From Mycobacterium sp. UM_CSW (GTDB lineage Bacteria; Actinomycetota; Actinomycetes; Mycobacteriales; Mycobacteriaceae): DNA of 38,138 nucleotides. The notes below the pieces were generated by a model. The model was not told the DNA's origin. It made no database searches and saw only the letters and a list, made by a program, of their open reading frames with translations. A program made the position numbers and the translations under genes. The stretch is taken from the NCBI RefSeq assembly GCF_000455205.1, contig NZ_AUWQ01000063.1, forward strand, positions 1-38,138, given 5' to 3'. Below are positions 1 to 8,354 of this stretch, piece by piece. How positions within the stretch are numbered: position 1 is the stretch's first letter; every line of letters begins with the position of its first letter.

Positions 1-60
1 GAAAAACTCCTCCACACCGACGAGGGACAAGACGACGACGACGATGACGACGCGGCGTAG
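1..60 (+). CDS. C-terminal tail of an unidentified gene (partial)
   Basis: Frame 1 is open from the window edge and ends in TAG at 58-60. It reads EKLLHTDEGQDDDDDDDAA, a strongly acidic tail built on a run of GAC/GAT codons. The next gene starts 9 nt downstream on the same strand, so the two could be co-transcribed. In H37Rv the neighbour of the sixA-like gene is Rv1277, whose equivalent would lie on the minus strand here, so this tail belongs to something else or is chance open frame. The product cannot be named from 19 residues. Confidence 0.4.
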   Translation, partial: EKLLHTDEGQDDDDDDDAA

Positions 61-69
61 CGTGAGCGC

Positions 70-573
70 GTGACTGAACGGCGCACACTGCTGTTGATGC
101 GGCACGCGAAATCCGATTACCCGGAGAGCGTCCCGGATCATGACCGGCCGTTGGCGCCGCGAGGCATCCGGGAGGCCGGGCTTGCCGGGGACTGGTTGCG
201 CGGCAACGTTCCCGCGATCGATGCCGTGCTGTGCTCCACCGCGACGCGCGCCCGGCAGACGTTGGACAGGACGGGAATCGACGCCCCGGTGCGCTACAGC
301 GAGCGGCTCTACGGCGCCACCCCGGGGACGATGATCGCGGAGATCAACGAGACCGGCGACGACATCGGCACGCTGCTGGTCGTCGGTCACGAGCCCACGA
401 TGTCGGGGCTCGCGATTATCCTGGCCGCCGATGACGGCACGGACATCGCTGTGCTGGAACGCATCTCGACGAAATTCCCGACGTCGGCCATCGCCGTGCT
501 GGCGGTGCCGGGCGCGTGGAAGGGACTCGAACCGGGCGGGGCCGCGCTCACCGGTTTCGAAGTTCCTCGCTAG
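70..573 (+). CDS. SixA-type histidine phosphatase (Rv1276c homologue)
   Basis: A 167-aa cytosolic protein of the histidine phosphatase (phosphoglycerate-mutase-like) branch that includes the phosphohistidine phosphatase SixA. The nucleophile motif is in LLLMRHAKS (R11, H12), with R60 in the STATRARQT segment and the second catalytic His, H107, in VVGHEP. These form the expected RHx...R...H active site. The length fits SixA-like proteins, which lack the extra insertions of phosphoglycerate mutases. The start is GTG at 70; a GTG at 62 reaches a stop after two codons. Its stop shares the four bases CTAG with the stop of the convergent lprC gene. The substrate is unknown: a phosphohistidine protein is the family precedent, but a small phosphoester is possible. 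Confidence 0.87.
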   Translation: MTERRTLLLMRHAKSDYPESVPDHDRPLAPRGIREAGLAGDWLRGNVPAIDAVLCSTATRARQTLDRTGIDAPVRYSERLYGATPGTMIAEINETGDDIGTLLVVGHEPTMSGLAIILAADDGTDIAVLERISTKFPTSAIAVLAVPGAWKGLEPGGAALTGFEVPR

Positions 574-1127
574 CTGTTGGTGGACAGCGTCAGCTCCATC
601 AGCTTGAGCGCCTGACCACAGGCATCAATCCCCGGCGCCTGGGGGTTGACCCACCACCCGACCACCCCGGCCGCGTTGCTCGCCACGCCGCAGGCGCCGT
701 TCGGGTCGTCCGGGCGCATCACGATCGACTCGATGCCCGCGATCGAGCGGTTCTCGACTTTGTACTTGAGGAAGTCGGCCACCTTGCGCTCTTCGCCCAG
801 GCTGCCCTGCTCGAACCAGAACCGGGTGATGTCGATCAGCCCGGCCGGGTTCGCCGCCTGCCACCGGCAGATGGCCCCGACGAACGTGCTCTGAATGTCC
901 AGCGGATCGGCGCCGACGGTCTTGGCCAGGATGTCGCTGGTCAACACCTCGCACTCCTTGAGCAGGTTCGGGTACTGCTGCTGAGAGGTGTTGTTGCGCG
1001 GGGGGTTGCCGCCCGCCTTGATGGCGTTACCCCCGATGGACCTCGAACATCCGGTCAACACCAACAGCGCGGCGAGCACTATGGCGAACACCGGGGCCAC
1101 GCAGGCGCGAACGGTTCGCCGGCTCAT
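570..1127 (-). CDS. lprC: Lipoprotein LprC (Rv1275 homologue)
   Basis: A 185-aa secreted lipoprotein. The N-terminus has MSRRTVRACV, then a hydrophobic stretch, then the lipobox VLTGC, where the Cys would be lipidated. The mature part is polar, with scattered cysteines (ECEVL, AICRW, GACGV, DACGQ) that could form two disulfides. It belongs to the mycobacterial LprB/LprC family, whose function is unknown. The ATG at 1127 was chosen because it precedes the signal peptide and overlaps the lprB stop in ATGA, which suggests translational coupling. The frame stays open further upstream, but that stretch is antisense-like, Arg-rich shadow inside lprB. Confidence 0.88.
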   Translation of the reverse strand: MSRRTVRACVAPVFAIVLAALLVLTGCSRSIGGNAIKAGGNPPRNNTSQQQYPNLLKECEVLTSDILAKTVGADPLDIQSTFVGAICRWQAANPAGLIDITRFWFEQGSLGEERKVADFLKYKVENRSIAGIESIVMRPDDPNGACGVASNAAGVVGWWVNPQAPGIDACGQALKLMELTLSTNS

Positions 1128-1690
1128 TTGGAATTCGCAATCGACTGACGGGCCAGTTCCTTGGCTATGTCGCAGGGCGGCGGGAATGGCTTCTGGCTGA
1201 AGCTGACCGACCATTCGATGAAGTCGTCCTGGAACTGGATGCCTACCTCGCAGAGCGAGTCGCCCAGGTTGGGCTCGTTGCCGACGGCGATGAAGCCGCC
1301 GTGGCCGTTGATGTTGATGTCGTCGACGCTGGCGCGCGACAGCTCCTCGGTCTTGCGTTCCCGTCCGATCGGGCTGCCGCGATACCAGGAAAAGGAGAAG
1401 TGCGGGCCGAGAATCCCGCCACCCGCCAGCCACTGGCACCCGACCGAGTTCCGCGCGGTGTTCACCAGCCCGGTCACCTTCGTCAGCTCCGACACGGTCT
1501 GATCGTTGATGCCGCCGCATTGCGGGAACATCGGCCCGTGGTGGCCCTCGCCGTTGCCCGGCGTCGACGATGCCGTCGCTCCCGGTTTGTTGTCGCCGGA
1601 ACCCGAGCATCCCGCAATCGTCGGGATCAGAATCGCTAAGGCCGACGCCACGAGAGCCAGCGCCCTCGCGCCTCGCCTTCTGCTCGTCAC
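1124..1690 (-). CDS. lprB: Lipoprotein LprB (Rv1274 homologue)
   Basis: A 188-aa secreted lipoprotein, first gene of the lprB-lprC pair. After a short Arg-rich start (VTSRRRGAR) comes a hydrophobic core and the lipobox TIAGC, then a Ser/Thr/Gly-rich linker. The mature domain includes QCGGINDQTV, VGCQWLAGGG and LCEVGIQF and ends with ELARQSIANSK, very close to M. tuberculosis LprB as remembered. GTG at 1690 is the likely start; GTG at 1699 in the same frame is an alternative adding three residues. The gene diverges from the ABC transporter at 1801, leaving about 110 nt for both promoters. No biochemical function is known. Confidence 0.9.
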   Translation of the reverse strand: MTSRRRGARALALVASALAILIPTIAGCSGSGDNKPGATASSTPGNGEGHHGPMFPQCGGINDQTVSELTKVTGLVNTARNSVGCQWLAGGGILGPHFSFSWYRGSPIGRERKTEELSRASVDDININGHGGFIAVGNEPNLGDSLCEVGIQFQDDFIEWSVSFSQKPFPPPCDIAKELARQSIANSK

Positions 1691-1800
1691 ACGATGCACT
1701 GTAGCGGGACCGCGGCGGCCAACCGCTGACGCCGCGCCTGAGCAGGCATTTCGGCCCCGTGTTGACCAGCGCGTGGCGCGCCGTATGCGACAGTTACCAG

Positions 1801-3546
1801 ATGCTCCTGGCACTGCTGCGCCAGTACATCCGGCCGTACCGGCGGCTGGTTGCGGTGCTGCTGGCGCTCCAGCTGACCAGCACCCTGGCGTCGCTGTACC
1901 TGCCCACGGTCAACGCCTCGATCATCGACGAGGGCGTCGCCAAGGGCGACACCGCCACCATCGTCAGGCTCGGCATGGTGATGCTTTCGGTCACCGGGTT
2001 GCAGGTGCTGTGCGCGGTCGGGGCCGTCTACGTCGGCTCGAGGGCGGGCATGGGCTTCGGCCGCGACCTGCGCCAGGCGATTTTCGAACACGTCACCACC
2101 TTCTCCGAGCACGAGACCGACCGATTCGGCGCGCCAACCCTGCTGACGCGCAGCACCAACGACGTCCGGCAGATCCAGTACCTGGTCCAGATCGGCGGCA
2201 CCGTGCTGATCACCGCGCCGATCATGTGCGTCGGGGGCATCGTCATGGCCCTGCACCAGGAGGCGGCGCTGGCCTGGCTGCTGCTGGTCAGCGTGCCGGT
2301 GATGGCGGTGACTAACTACTTCGTCATGTCGCGCATGTTGCCGCTGCTGCGCCGGATGCAAAGCCTGATCGACGGCATCAACCGCGTGGTGCGCGACCAA
2401 CTGTCCGGCGTCCGGGTGGTCCGCGCGTTCGCCCGCGAGGGCTACGAGCGCGACCGGTTCGCCCGCACCAACACCGCGCTGTCGAACACCGCGCTGGCCG
2501 CCGGCAATCTGCAGGCGCTGATGCTCCCGCTGACCACGCTGACCATCAACGTGTCCAGCGTCGCGCTGATCTGGTTCGGCGGCCTGCGCATCGACCGGGG
2601 CCAGATGCAGGTCGGTTCGCTGACCGCCTTCCTGGTGTACTTCACCCAGATCCTGATGGCCGTCCTGATGGCCACGATGACGCTGGTGGTGCTGCCGCGC
2701 GCGGCGGTGTGCGCCGAACGGATCACCGAGGTGCTCGACACCCGCGCCGCCGTGCAGGACCCACCGAACCCGAGGTTCCCGCTGGGCGGGATCGCGGGCG
2801 TCGTGCGGTTGGACGGCGCCACCTTCACCTATCCGGGCGCCGATCGCCCGGTGCTGCAAGACATTTCGTTCGCTGCGACGCCCGGGACGACGACCGCGAT
2901 CGTCGGGAGCACCGGTTCGGGCAAGTCGACGCTGATCTCCCTGATCTGCCGGCTCTACGACGTCACCTCGGGCACCGTGCTGATCGACGACGTCGACGTC
3001 CGCGACTACCACACCGAGCGGCTGTGGTCGGCGATCGGGCTGGTGCCCCAGCGCGGCTACCTGTTCTCCGGCACCGTGGCCGAGAACCTGCGCTACGGCA
3101 AGGCGGACGCCAGTGATGAGGAGATTTGGGATGCGTTGCGGATAGCCGACGCCGACGGGTTCGTGCGCGCCCACGATGACGGGCTGCACATGCGCGTCGC
3201 GCAGGGCGGCATCAACTTCTCCGGTGGCCAGCGGCAGCGGCTGGCGATCGCGCGGGCCGTCATCCGCCGCCCGGCGATCTACCTGTTCGACGACTCCTTC
3301 GCCGCGCTCGACGTGCACACCGGCGCTCGGGTGCGCGCGTCGCTGGCCGAGGTGTCGGGGTCCGCGACGATAATCGTTGTCACCCAACGCGTTTCCACCG
3401 CGGCCCAGGCCGACCAGGTGATCGTCGTCGACGGCGGGAAACTGGTGGGCGCGGGCACGCACGAATCGCTGCTCGCGGAATGTCCCACCTACGCGGAATT
3501 TGCCGACTCGCAGTCGGTGGGGGCCGGGGTCGGGGGTGAGCAATGA
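1801..3546 (+). CDS. ABC exporter half-transporter, degenerate ATPase subunit (Rv1273c homologue)
   Basis: A 581-aa half-transporter: about six transmembrane helices (residues ~10-310) followed by a nucleotide-binding domain. Walker A is [11 protein letters not shown] (367-377) and the signature is FSGGQRQ. Walker B is IYLFDD, where D498 replaces the catalytic Glu, and the switch His is Gln (Q529 in VTQR). These two substitutions are those seen in the weak half of heterodimeric exporters such as TM287/288 and BmrCD. The gene overlaps the next subunit gene by ATGA, so they should form one complex in the inner membrane. ATG at 1801 matches the H37Rv N-terminus (MLLALLRQ); an in-frame start at 1759 would add 14 poorly conserved residues. 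The substrate is not established. Confidence 0.92.
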   Translation: MLLALLRQYIRPYRRLVAVLLALQLTSTLASLYLPTVNASIIDEGVAKGDTATIVRLGMVMLSVTGLQVLCAVGAVYVGSRAGMGFGRDLRQAIFEHVTTFSEHETDRFGAPTLLTRSTNDVRQIQYLVQIGGTVLITAPIMCVGGIVMALHQEAALAWLLLVSVPVMAVTNYFVMSRMLPLLRRMQSLIDGINRVVRDQLSGVRVVRAFAREGYERDRFARTNTALSNTALAAGNLQALMLPLTTLTINVSSVALIWFGGLRIDRGQMQVGSLTAFLVYFTQILMAVLMATMTLVVLPRAAVCAERITEVLDTRAAVQDPPNPRFPLGGIAGVVRLDGATFTYPGADRPVLQDISFAATPGTTTAIVGSTGSGKSTLISLICRLYDVTSGTVLIDDVDVRDYHTERLWSAIGLVPQRGYLFSGTVAENLRYGKADASDEEIWDALRIADADGFVRAHDDGLHMRVAQGGINFSGGQRQRLAIARAVIRRPAIYLFDDSFAALDVHTGARVRASLAEVSGSATIIVVTQRVSTAAQADQVIVVDGGKLVGAGTHESLLAECPTYAEFADSQSVGAGVGGEQ

Positions 3547-5420
3547 CCGTGGCGCCCGTGGCACCGGCGGCGGGACGCTCCCGCGACTTCTGGGCGTCGG
3601 CGACCCGGCTGACGAAACGGCTTGCGCCGCAACGGCGCCTGAGCCTCGCGGTGATCGCGCTGGGCGTCACCGGCACGGCGATCGGGGTGGTCGTGCCGCG
3701 AATCCTGGGCCACGCCACCGATCTGCTGTTCGACGGCGTCATCGGGCGGCAGCTGCCCGCCGGGGTCAGCAAGGCGCAGGCCATCGCCGCCGCCCGCGCC
3801 CGCGGCCAGAACGCGTTCGCCGACCTGCTGTCCGGGATGAACGTGGTGCCGGGGCAGGGGGTGGACTTCGGAGCGGTGGCCCGAACGCTGGCGCTGGCGC
3901 TGGGGCTGTATGTTGTTTCCGCGCTGCTGATTTGGGCGCAGGTCCGGCTGCTCAACGTCACCGTGCAGCGCACCATGGTCGCGCTGCGCTCGGACGTCGA
4001 GGACAAGATCCACCGGCTCCCGCTGGCCTACTTCGACGGGCGCCAACGCGGCGAGGTGCTGAGCCGGGTCACCAACGACATCGACAACGTGCAGTCGTCA
4101 CTGTCGATGACGATCAGCCAGCTTTTGACCGCGGCCCTGACGGTGGTCGCCGTGCTGGCGATGATGGTGTCCATCTCCCCGCTGCTGGCCGGCATCACGC
4201 TGCTGGCCGTGCCGATCTCGCTGCTGGCGACGCGGGCGATCGCGCGGCGTTCGCAGCGCCTGTTCGTCGCCCAGTGGCGAAGCACGGGGCGCCTGAACGC
4301 CCACATCGAGGAGACCTACAGCGGATTCACGGTGGTCCGGACGTTCGGCCACCAGGCCGCGGCGCGCGAGCAGTTCCGCCGCCTCAACGACGAGGTCTAC
4401 CGGGCCAGCTTCGGCGCCCAGTTCTTCTCCGGCCTGGTGGCGCCGGCGACGGGGTTCATCGGCAACGTCGGCTACGCCGCGGTCGCCGTCGTCGGCGGCC
4501 TGCAGGTGGCCACCGGGCAGATCACACTGGGCAGCATCCAGGCCTTCGTCCAATACCTGCGGCAGTTCAACGCGCCGGTGAGCCAGGTGGCCGGGATGTA
4601 CAACACTCTGCAATCCGGGGTGGCCAGCGCCGAGCGGGTGTTCGAGCTGCTCGACGAGCCCGAGGAGCCGCCGGACCCGGAGCGGGCATTGCCGCGGTCC
4701 AACGGCGGCCGGGTCGAGTTCGAGCACGTGAACTTCTCGTACCGGCCGGGCACGCTGGTGATCCACGACCTGTCGCTGGTGGCCGAGCCGGGCAGCACGG
4801 TGGCGATCGTGGGGCCGACCGGGGCGGGCAAGACCACGCTGGTGAACCTGCTGATGCGGTTCTATGACGTCGACTCGGGCCGAATACTGGTCGACGGGCT
4901 CGACATCACCGCCGTGAGCAGGCAGTCGCTGCGATTGGGAATCGGCATGGTGCTGCAGGACACCTGGCTGTTCGACGGGACGATCGCGGAGAACATCGCC
5001 TACGGCCGCCCGGAAGCCACCGAAGACGAGGTGATCGAGGCCGCCAAGGCGGCGTACGTGGACCGGTTCGTGCATACGCTGCCGGCCGGCTACCAGACCC
5101 CGGTCAGCGGCGGCGGCACCAACATCAGCGCCGGCGAGCGCCAGCTCATCACCATCGCCCGCGCATTCCTCGCCCGGCCGCGGCTGCTGATCCTGGACGA
5201 GGCGACCAGCTCGGTGGATACCCGCACCGAGACCCTCGTTCAGCACGCCATGCGCGAACTCCGCCGCGGCCGCACGAGTTTCATTATCGCGCACCGCCTT
5301 TCGACCATCCGCGACGCCGACCGCATCGTCGTTGTCGAGGCCGGTCGCATCGTCGAAGAGGGCAGCCACGCCCAACTGCTGGCGCGGCGCGGCGCCTACT
5401 ACGCGATGACTCGGGCTTAA
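3543..5420 (+). CDS. ABC exporter half-transporter, catalytic subunit (Rv1272c homologue)
   Basis: A 625-aa half-transporter with an extra N-terminal loop between TM1 and TM2 (roughly residues 60-110), six predicted helices and a nucleotide-binding domain. Walker A is [11 protein letters not shown], Walker B is LLILDE with catalytic E553, and the switch His is H584 in IIAHRLS. The signature is altered to ISAGERQ, with Ala530 in place of the first Gly of SGG. This is complementary to the partner: one composite site (this Walker A/B with the partner's good signature) is competent, while the other is degenerate. Start ATG overlaps the upstream stop as ATGA. The M. tuberculosis homologue has been linked to long-chain fatty acid transport; whether that holds here is unknown. 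Confidence 0.92.
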   Translation: MTVAPVAPAAGRSRDFWASATRLTKRLAPQRRLSLAVIALGVTGTAIGVVVPRILGHATDLLFDGVIGRQLPAGVSKAQAIAAARARGQNAFADLLSGMNVVPGQGVDFGAVARTLALALGLYVVSALLIWAQVRLLNVTVQRTMVALRSDVEDKIHRLPLAYFDGRQRGEVLSRVTNDIDNVQSSLSMTISQLLTAALTVVAVLAMMVSISPLLAGITLLAVPISLLATRAIARRSQRLFVAQWRSTGRLNAHIEETYSGFTVVRTFGHQAAAREQFRRLNDEVYRASFGAQFFSGLVAPATGFIGNVGYAAVAVVGGLQVATGQITLGSIQAFVQYLRQFNAPVSQVAGMYNTLQSGVASAERVFELLDEPEEPPDPERALPRSNGGRVEFEHVNFSYRPGTLVIHDLSLVAEPGSTVAIVGPTGAGKTTLVNLLMRFYDVDSGRILVDGLDITAVSRQSLRLGIGMVLQDTWLFDGTIAENIAYGRPEATEDEVIEAAKAAYVDRFVHTLPAGYQTPVSGGGTNISAGERQLITIARAFLARPRLLILDEATSSVDTRTETLVQHAMRELRRGRTSFIIAHRLSTIRDADRIVVVEAGRIVEEGSHAQLLARRGAYYAMTRA

Positions 5421-5425
5421 TCACC

Positions 5426-5454
5426 AAGAAATCGTTGAGGATCCGTCAAGGGTC
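5426..5454 (+). promoter_or_regulatory. Recurrent upstream element, copy 1
   Basis: A 29-nt block with core TCGTTGAG, then CAAGGGTC 7 nt later. Near-identical blocks lie at 7738-7766 and 8267-8294, each upstream of a secreted-protein gene. The constant parts are AAGA, TCGTTGAG and CAAGG. TTG and CAA are separated by about 9 nt as an inverted pair, which would suit a dimeric regulator. The block starts 47 nt before the DUF732 ATG. The regulator is not known. Confidence 0.6.
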
Positions 5455-5472
5455 CGGCCGGAACCTTGGCGC

Positions 5473-5796
5473 ATGTTCGCATTTCGCATCGCCGCAGCCG
5501 TCGCAACCGCTCTCGTCGGCGCCGCCGTCGGGCTCGCGGTGGCCACCGCGGGCGGCGCATCGGCCGGCACCGTCGACGACGCCTTCATCACGGAGATCAG
5601 GGGCGCCGGCATCGGAATCGACTCGCCGCAGGCCGCGATCATGGACGGCTACCTGGTGTGCGTGGAGCTCAACGCCGGCAGCAGCGGGCCCGAGATCGCC
5701 CGTCAGGTGCTGAGCGAGACCAATTTGACCACCAAGCAGGCGGACTACTTCGTCGTCGTCGCCGCCAAGGCCTACTGCCCGCAATTCGCCAAGTGA
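5473..5796 (+). CDS. Secreted DUF732 protein, copy 1 (Rv1271c-like)
   Basis: A 107-aa small exported protein. Residues 1-~30 are a Sec signal peptide (MFAFRIAAAVATALVG core, Ala-rich, with cleavage near ASA). The mature ~75 residues carry the mycobacterial DUF732 pattern: DDAFITEIRGAGI, SPQAAI, VCVELNAG, SETNLTTKQADYFV and AYCPQF, with two conserved cysteines likely to form one disulfide. DUF732 proteins are small helical exported proteins of unknown function. The gene lies 52 nt after the ABC operon with its own upstream element. The C39-like gene follows after 23 nt, suggesting co-transcription. A close paralogue lies at 7821-8177. Confidence 0.9.
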   Translation: MFAFRIAAAVATALVGAAVGLAVATAGGASAGTVDDAFITEIRGAGIGIDSPQAAIMDGYLVCVELNAGSSGPEIARQVLSETNLTTKQADYFVVVAAKAYCPQFAK

Positions 5797-5819
5797 CGCC
5801 GAGAAGCAAAGGACTGGTA

Positions 5820-6506
5820 ATGAAGCCCAACCGGATCGCCACGGCCACAGTCACATTCGCGGTACTCGCGATTGCGTTCGGTGTGGCCGCCCCGGCCAAT
5901 GCGGCCTCCGAGGCCGTGTACGGCGACCCCGTCGCCGCCGGCAAGTTCTGGCACCAGCAGCAGTACGACGACTGCGTCCTGATGTCCAGCGCCGACGTCA
6001 TCGGTCAGATCACCGGCGAGTCGCCCTCCGAGGCCGCCATCATCGAGAAGGCCCACTCGACTGCGAGCGTGGTTCACGGCGGCCCGATCTACACCAAGCC
6101 GGCCAACCCGGACGACCCGAATTCGGGCGACGGCGCCAGCATGGCGGACATTCCCGCGTTGCTCGCGCATTACCGGGTGGCCGCGGTGGTCATCGACAGG
6201 GACGACCGCGCAGTGAGCGGAATCCGCTCGGGCATCGCGGGGCTCAAGCAGGCGCTCGGCGGCGGCCACAAGGTGATTGCCAGCGTCAACGGCGAAATCA
6301 TCTGGCACGAGCCCGTCGACGCGAGGGACAAGAGCGGCAACCCCGTGTCCGACCACGCGGTGGTGGTGACCGGTGTCGACGTCGCCCGCGGCATCGTCCA
6401 CCTCAACGACAGCGGCATCGCCGAGGGCCGCGACGAGCAGGTTCCCATCGAGCTTTTCGTCAAAGCTTGGGACACCAGCGACGAGTTGATGGTGGTCACG
6501 CTGTAG
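5820..6506 (+). CDS. Secreted C39-like cysteine-peptidase-fold protein, copy 1 (Rv1268c-like)
   Basis: A 228-aa exported protein. The signal peptide runs to about residue 30 (AAPANA|AS). The mature domain has the layout of peptidase C39-like (papain-fold) proteins: Gln then Cys in QQYDDCVLMSSADVIG, a His in DHAVVVTGVD, and an Asn/Asp in IVHLNDSG, a plausible Cys-His-Asp/Asn triad. Catalysis is inferred from motif order only. ATG at 5820 has AAAGGA about 7 nt upstream. It sits 23 nt after DUF732 copy 1. The closest relative in the window is the paralogue at 8355-9053, which shares YDDCVLM, DHAVVVTGVD and VHLNDSG. It could act on envelope peptides or proteins, but no substrate can be named. Confidence 0.82.
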   Translation: MKPNRIATATVTFAVLAIAFGVAAPANAASEAVYGDPVAAGKFWHQQQYDDCVLMSSADVIGQITGESPSEAAIIEKAHSTASVVHGGPIYTKPANPDDPNSGDGASMADIPALLAHYRVAAVVIDRDDRAVSGIRSGIAGLKQALGGGHKVIASVNGEIIWHEPVDARDKSGNPVSDHAVVVTGVDVARGIVHLNDSGIAEGRDEQVPIELFVKAWDTSDELMVVTL

Positions 6507-6593
6507 ATCGCGTTGGGGTGTTACCGAATTCGCGAAGTTCGTATCACAATCAATGAACGCAACGCCGCGGAAGACGGGAGGGTGTGACGCGCG

Positions 6594-7727
6594 ATGGTCG
6601 AGAAACGCCTCGAGTTCGGTCTGCTCGGGCCGCTGGAAATGAGCGTTGACGGGACCCTGGTTCCCCTCGGCACCCCCAAGTAGCGGGCCGTGGGGGCCAT
6701 GTTGCTGATGAACCGCAACAGCCCGGTCGGCGTTGACCGGCTGATCACGGCTCTGTGGGAAGAGTCGCCGCCGTCGGGGGCGCGGGCCAGCATCCACTCC
6801 TACGTCTCCAACCTGCGCAAGCTGCTCAGCGGCGCCGGAATCGACCCGCGGGTGGTGCTGGCCGCGGCGCCCCCGGGCTACCGCCTCAGCATCCCCGACA
6901 ACGCTTGCGACATCGGGCGATTCATCGCCGAGAAGACCGCGGGCGTGAATGCGGCCGCCGCGTCCCGGTTCGAACAGGCGAGCAAGCATCTGTCGGCGGC
7001 ACTGGCGGAGTGGCGCGGACCGGTGCTCGAGGACCTGCGCGACTTCCAGTTCGTCGACACCTATGCCACCTCCCTCGTCGAGGAGAAGATTCTGGTCCAC
7101 ACGGCCAAGGCGGAGGCCGAAATCGCTTGCGGGCGCGCCTTTGCCGTGATCACCGAGCTCGAGGCGCTGACCGTGGAGCACCCCTACCGCGAGCCGCTGT
7201 GGGCCCAGTTGATCACGGCCTACTACCTCACCGAGCGCCAATCCGACGCGTTGGCGGCCTACCGCCGCGTGAAGGAGACGCTCGCCGACGAGCTCGGCAT
7301 CGACCCGGGCCCGAACCTGCGCGCTCTCAACGAGCGGATCCTGCGCCAGGAGCCGTTGGACGTCAAGAAGATCGCCGTGACCACCGCCGCGGTCACGCAG
7401 ACGGTCATGGATCAGCACACCAGGGTTTCCGAGCGCAACGCCGTCGCGCATCTGCGCGAAGTCGGGGGGCGAAGCTATCCGGTGCAGGAGGCCGCGACCC
7501 GCATCGGGCGCCTCAGCGCCAACGACATCGTGCTGGACACCCCCAAGGTCAGCCGCCACCACGCCGTCATCGTCGATACCGGCACCAGCTGGGTGATCAA
7601 CGACCTGCGCTCCTCGAACGGCGTGCAGGTGCAGGGCGAGCGCATCCGCTCGGCGACCCCGCTGCAGGACGGCGACCGCATACGCATCGGCGAGCACGAG
7701 TTCACCTTCGAGGTCAGCCAGGGGTAA
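6594..7727 (+). pseudogene. embR: EmbR regulator with in-frame TAG in its DNA-binding domain
   Basis: Reads as EmbR in one frame from ATG 6594 (SD-like GGGAGG near 6577) to 7727, but codon 30 is TAG (6681-6683) in PLGTPK*RAV. H37Rv EmbR has Gln here (GTPKQRAV), so a single CAG-to-TAG change explains it. The rest is intact for 345 aa: remaining winged helix (IHSYVSNLRKLL), bacterial transcriptional activation domain (~residues 100-250), and a C-terminal FHA domain (RIGRLSANDIV, SRHHAVI, LRSSNGV) that binds phospho-Thr. In M. tuberculosis EmbR is phosphorylated by PknH and activates embCAB arabinosyltransferase genes. A shortened protein could start at GTG 6690 or ATG 6699, lacking the first beta-sheet of the winged helix. 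Pseudogene, reinitiated gene or sequencing error are all possible. Confidence 0.85.
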
Positions 7728-7737
7728 CGCGGGCATC

Positions 7738-7766
7738 AAGATTTCGTTGAGAATCCTCCAAGGGTC
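7738..7766 (+). promoter_or_regulatory. Recurrent upstream element, copy 2
   Basis: A 29-nt block with TTCGTTGAG and CCAAGGGTC, matching copy 1 at about 24 of 29 positions. It begins 10 nt after the embR stop and 83 nt before the ATG of DUF732 copy 2, which has its own Shine-Dalgarno AAAGGA near 7807. Confidence 0.6.
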
Positions 7767-7820
7767 GGACCCGAAGCTGAGCACACCAACGGGCCAAACC
7801 CACAGCAAAGGATCTCGACA

Positions 7821-8177
7821 ATGTTTTCTCCCCGGTTCTCTCCCCGGTTCTCTCCCCGCATCACCGCAGTCGTCACCACGGCCATCGGCGCCGCCGCCGC
7901 CGGGCTGGCGATCGCCACCGCCGGCGCCGCCGGGGCCAGCACGGCCGACGACACCTTCATCACCGAGATGAGGGGCCTCGGCGTCACCTTCACCTCGCCG
8001 CAGGAGGCCATCAAGGAAGGCCACCAGGTGTGCAAGGAGCTGGCCGCCGGCAAGACCGGGACGGACGTCGCCACCGAGGTCCTGAGCCAGACGAACCTCA
8101 CCACCAAGCAGGCCGCCTACTTCGTCGTCGATGCGGCGCAGGCCTACTGCCCGCAACTCTCCGCCCAACTGACCTGA
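7821..8177 (+). CDS. Secreted DUF732 protein, copy 2
   Basis: A 118-aa exported small protein, paralogue of 5473-5796. The mature region matches closely (DDTFITEMRGLG, SPQEAI, VCKELAAG, SQTNLTTKQAAYFV, AYCPQL), with the same two cysteines. The N-terminus differs: MFSPRFSPRFSPR comes from three tandem 12-nt units and adds four Arg before the hydrophobic signal core (ITAVVTTAIGAAAAGLAIA). Function is unknown. It lies between embR and the second C39-like gene, is preceded by the shared upstream element, and is followed by a strong terminator. Unlike copy 1, it should therefore be mostly transcribed apart from its C39-like neighbour. Confidence 0.9.
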   Translation: MFSPRFSPRFSPRITAVVTTAIGAAAAGLAIATAGAAGASTADDTFITEMRGLGVTFTSPQEAIKEGHQVCKELAAGKTGTDVATEVLSQTNLTTKQAAYFVVDAAQAYCPQLSAQLT

Positions 8178-8191
8178 CCAACCCACCCACC

Positions 8192-8235
8192 CGAATGGGG
8201 GATCCCGATCACGGGGTCCCCCATTCGTCGTTTTT
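8192..8235 (+). terminator. Intrinsic terminator after DUF732 copy 2
   Basis: Left arm CGAATGGGGGATCCC (8192-8206), loop GATCAC, right arm GGGGTCCCCCATTCG (8213-8227). This is a 15-bp stem with one G-T wobble, followed by TCGTTTTT. It is a classical stem plus T-run, uncommon in mycobacteria. It separates DUF732 copy 2 from the following C39-like gene. Confidence 0.88.
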
Positions 8236-8266
8236 GACCGAAAAGGGTTGCTGCATAGATGGTTTC

Positions 8267-8294
8267 AAGAATTCGTTGAGATTACGACAAGGTC
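8267..8294 (+). promoter_or_regulatory. Recurrent upstream element, copy 3
   Basis: A 28-nt block with AAGAATTCGTTGAG then ACAAGGTC, aligning with copies 1 and 2 with a one-base gap in the GGG run. It lies just after the terminator and 88 nt before the start of C39-like copy 2, consistent with a promoter-proximal control site for that gene. Confidence 0.58.
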
Positions 8295-8354
8295 AACATT
8301 GGAACCTTTTCTCAACCAAACCGCAACCAAGCGGAACGACAAAAGGACCCAGCA

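Noticed and set aside
1687-3564. Long minus-strand open frame opposite the first ABC gene
   Set aside because: Low-complexity Arg/Gln/His/Asp translation opposite a well-supported ABC transporter; GC-driven absence of stops.
6525-6541. Imperfect palindrome CGAATTCGCGAAGTTCG upstream of embR as LexA site
   Set aside because: Half-site spacing does not fit the mycobacterial LexA box, and two positions mismatch; too weak to call.
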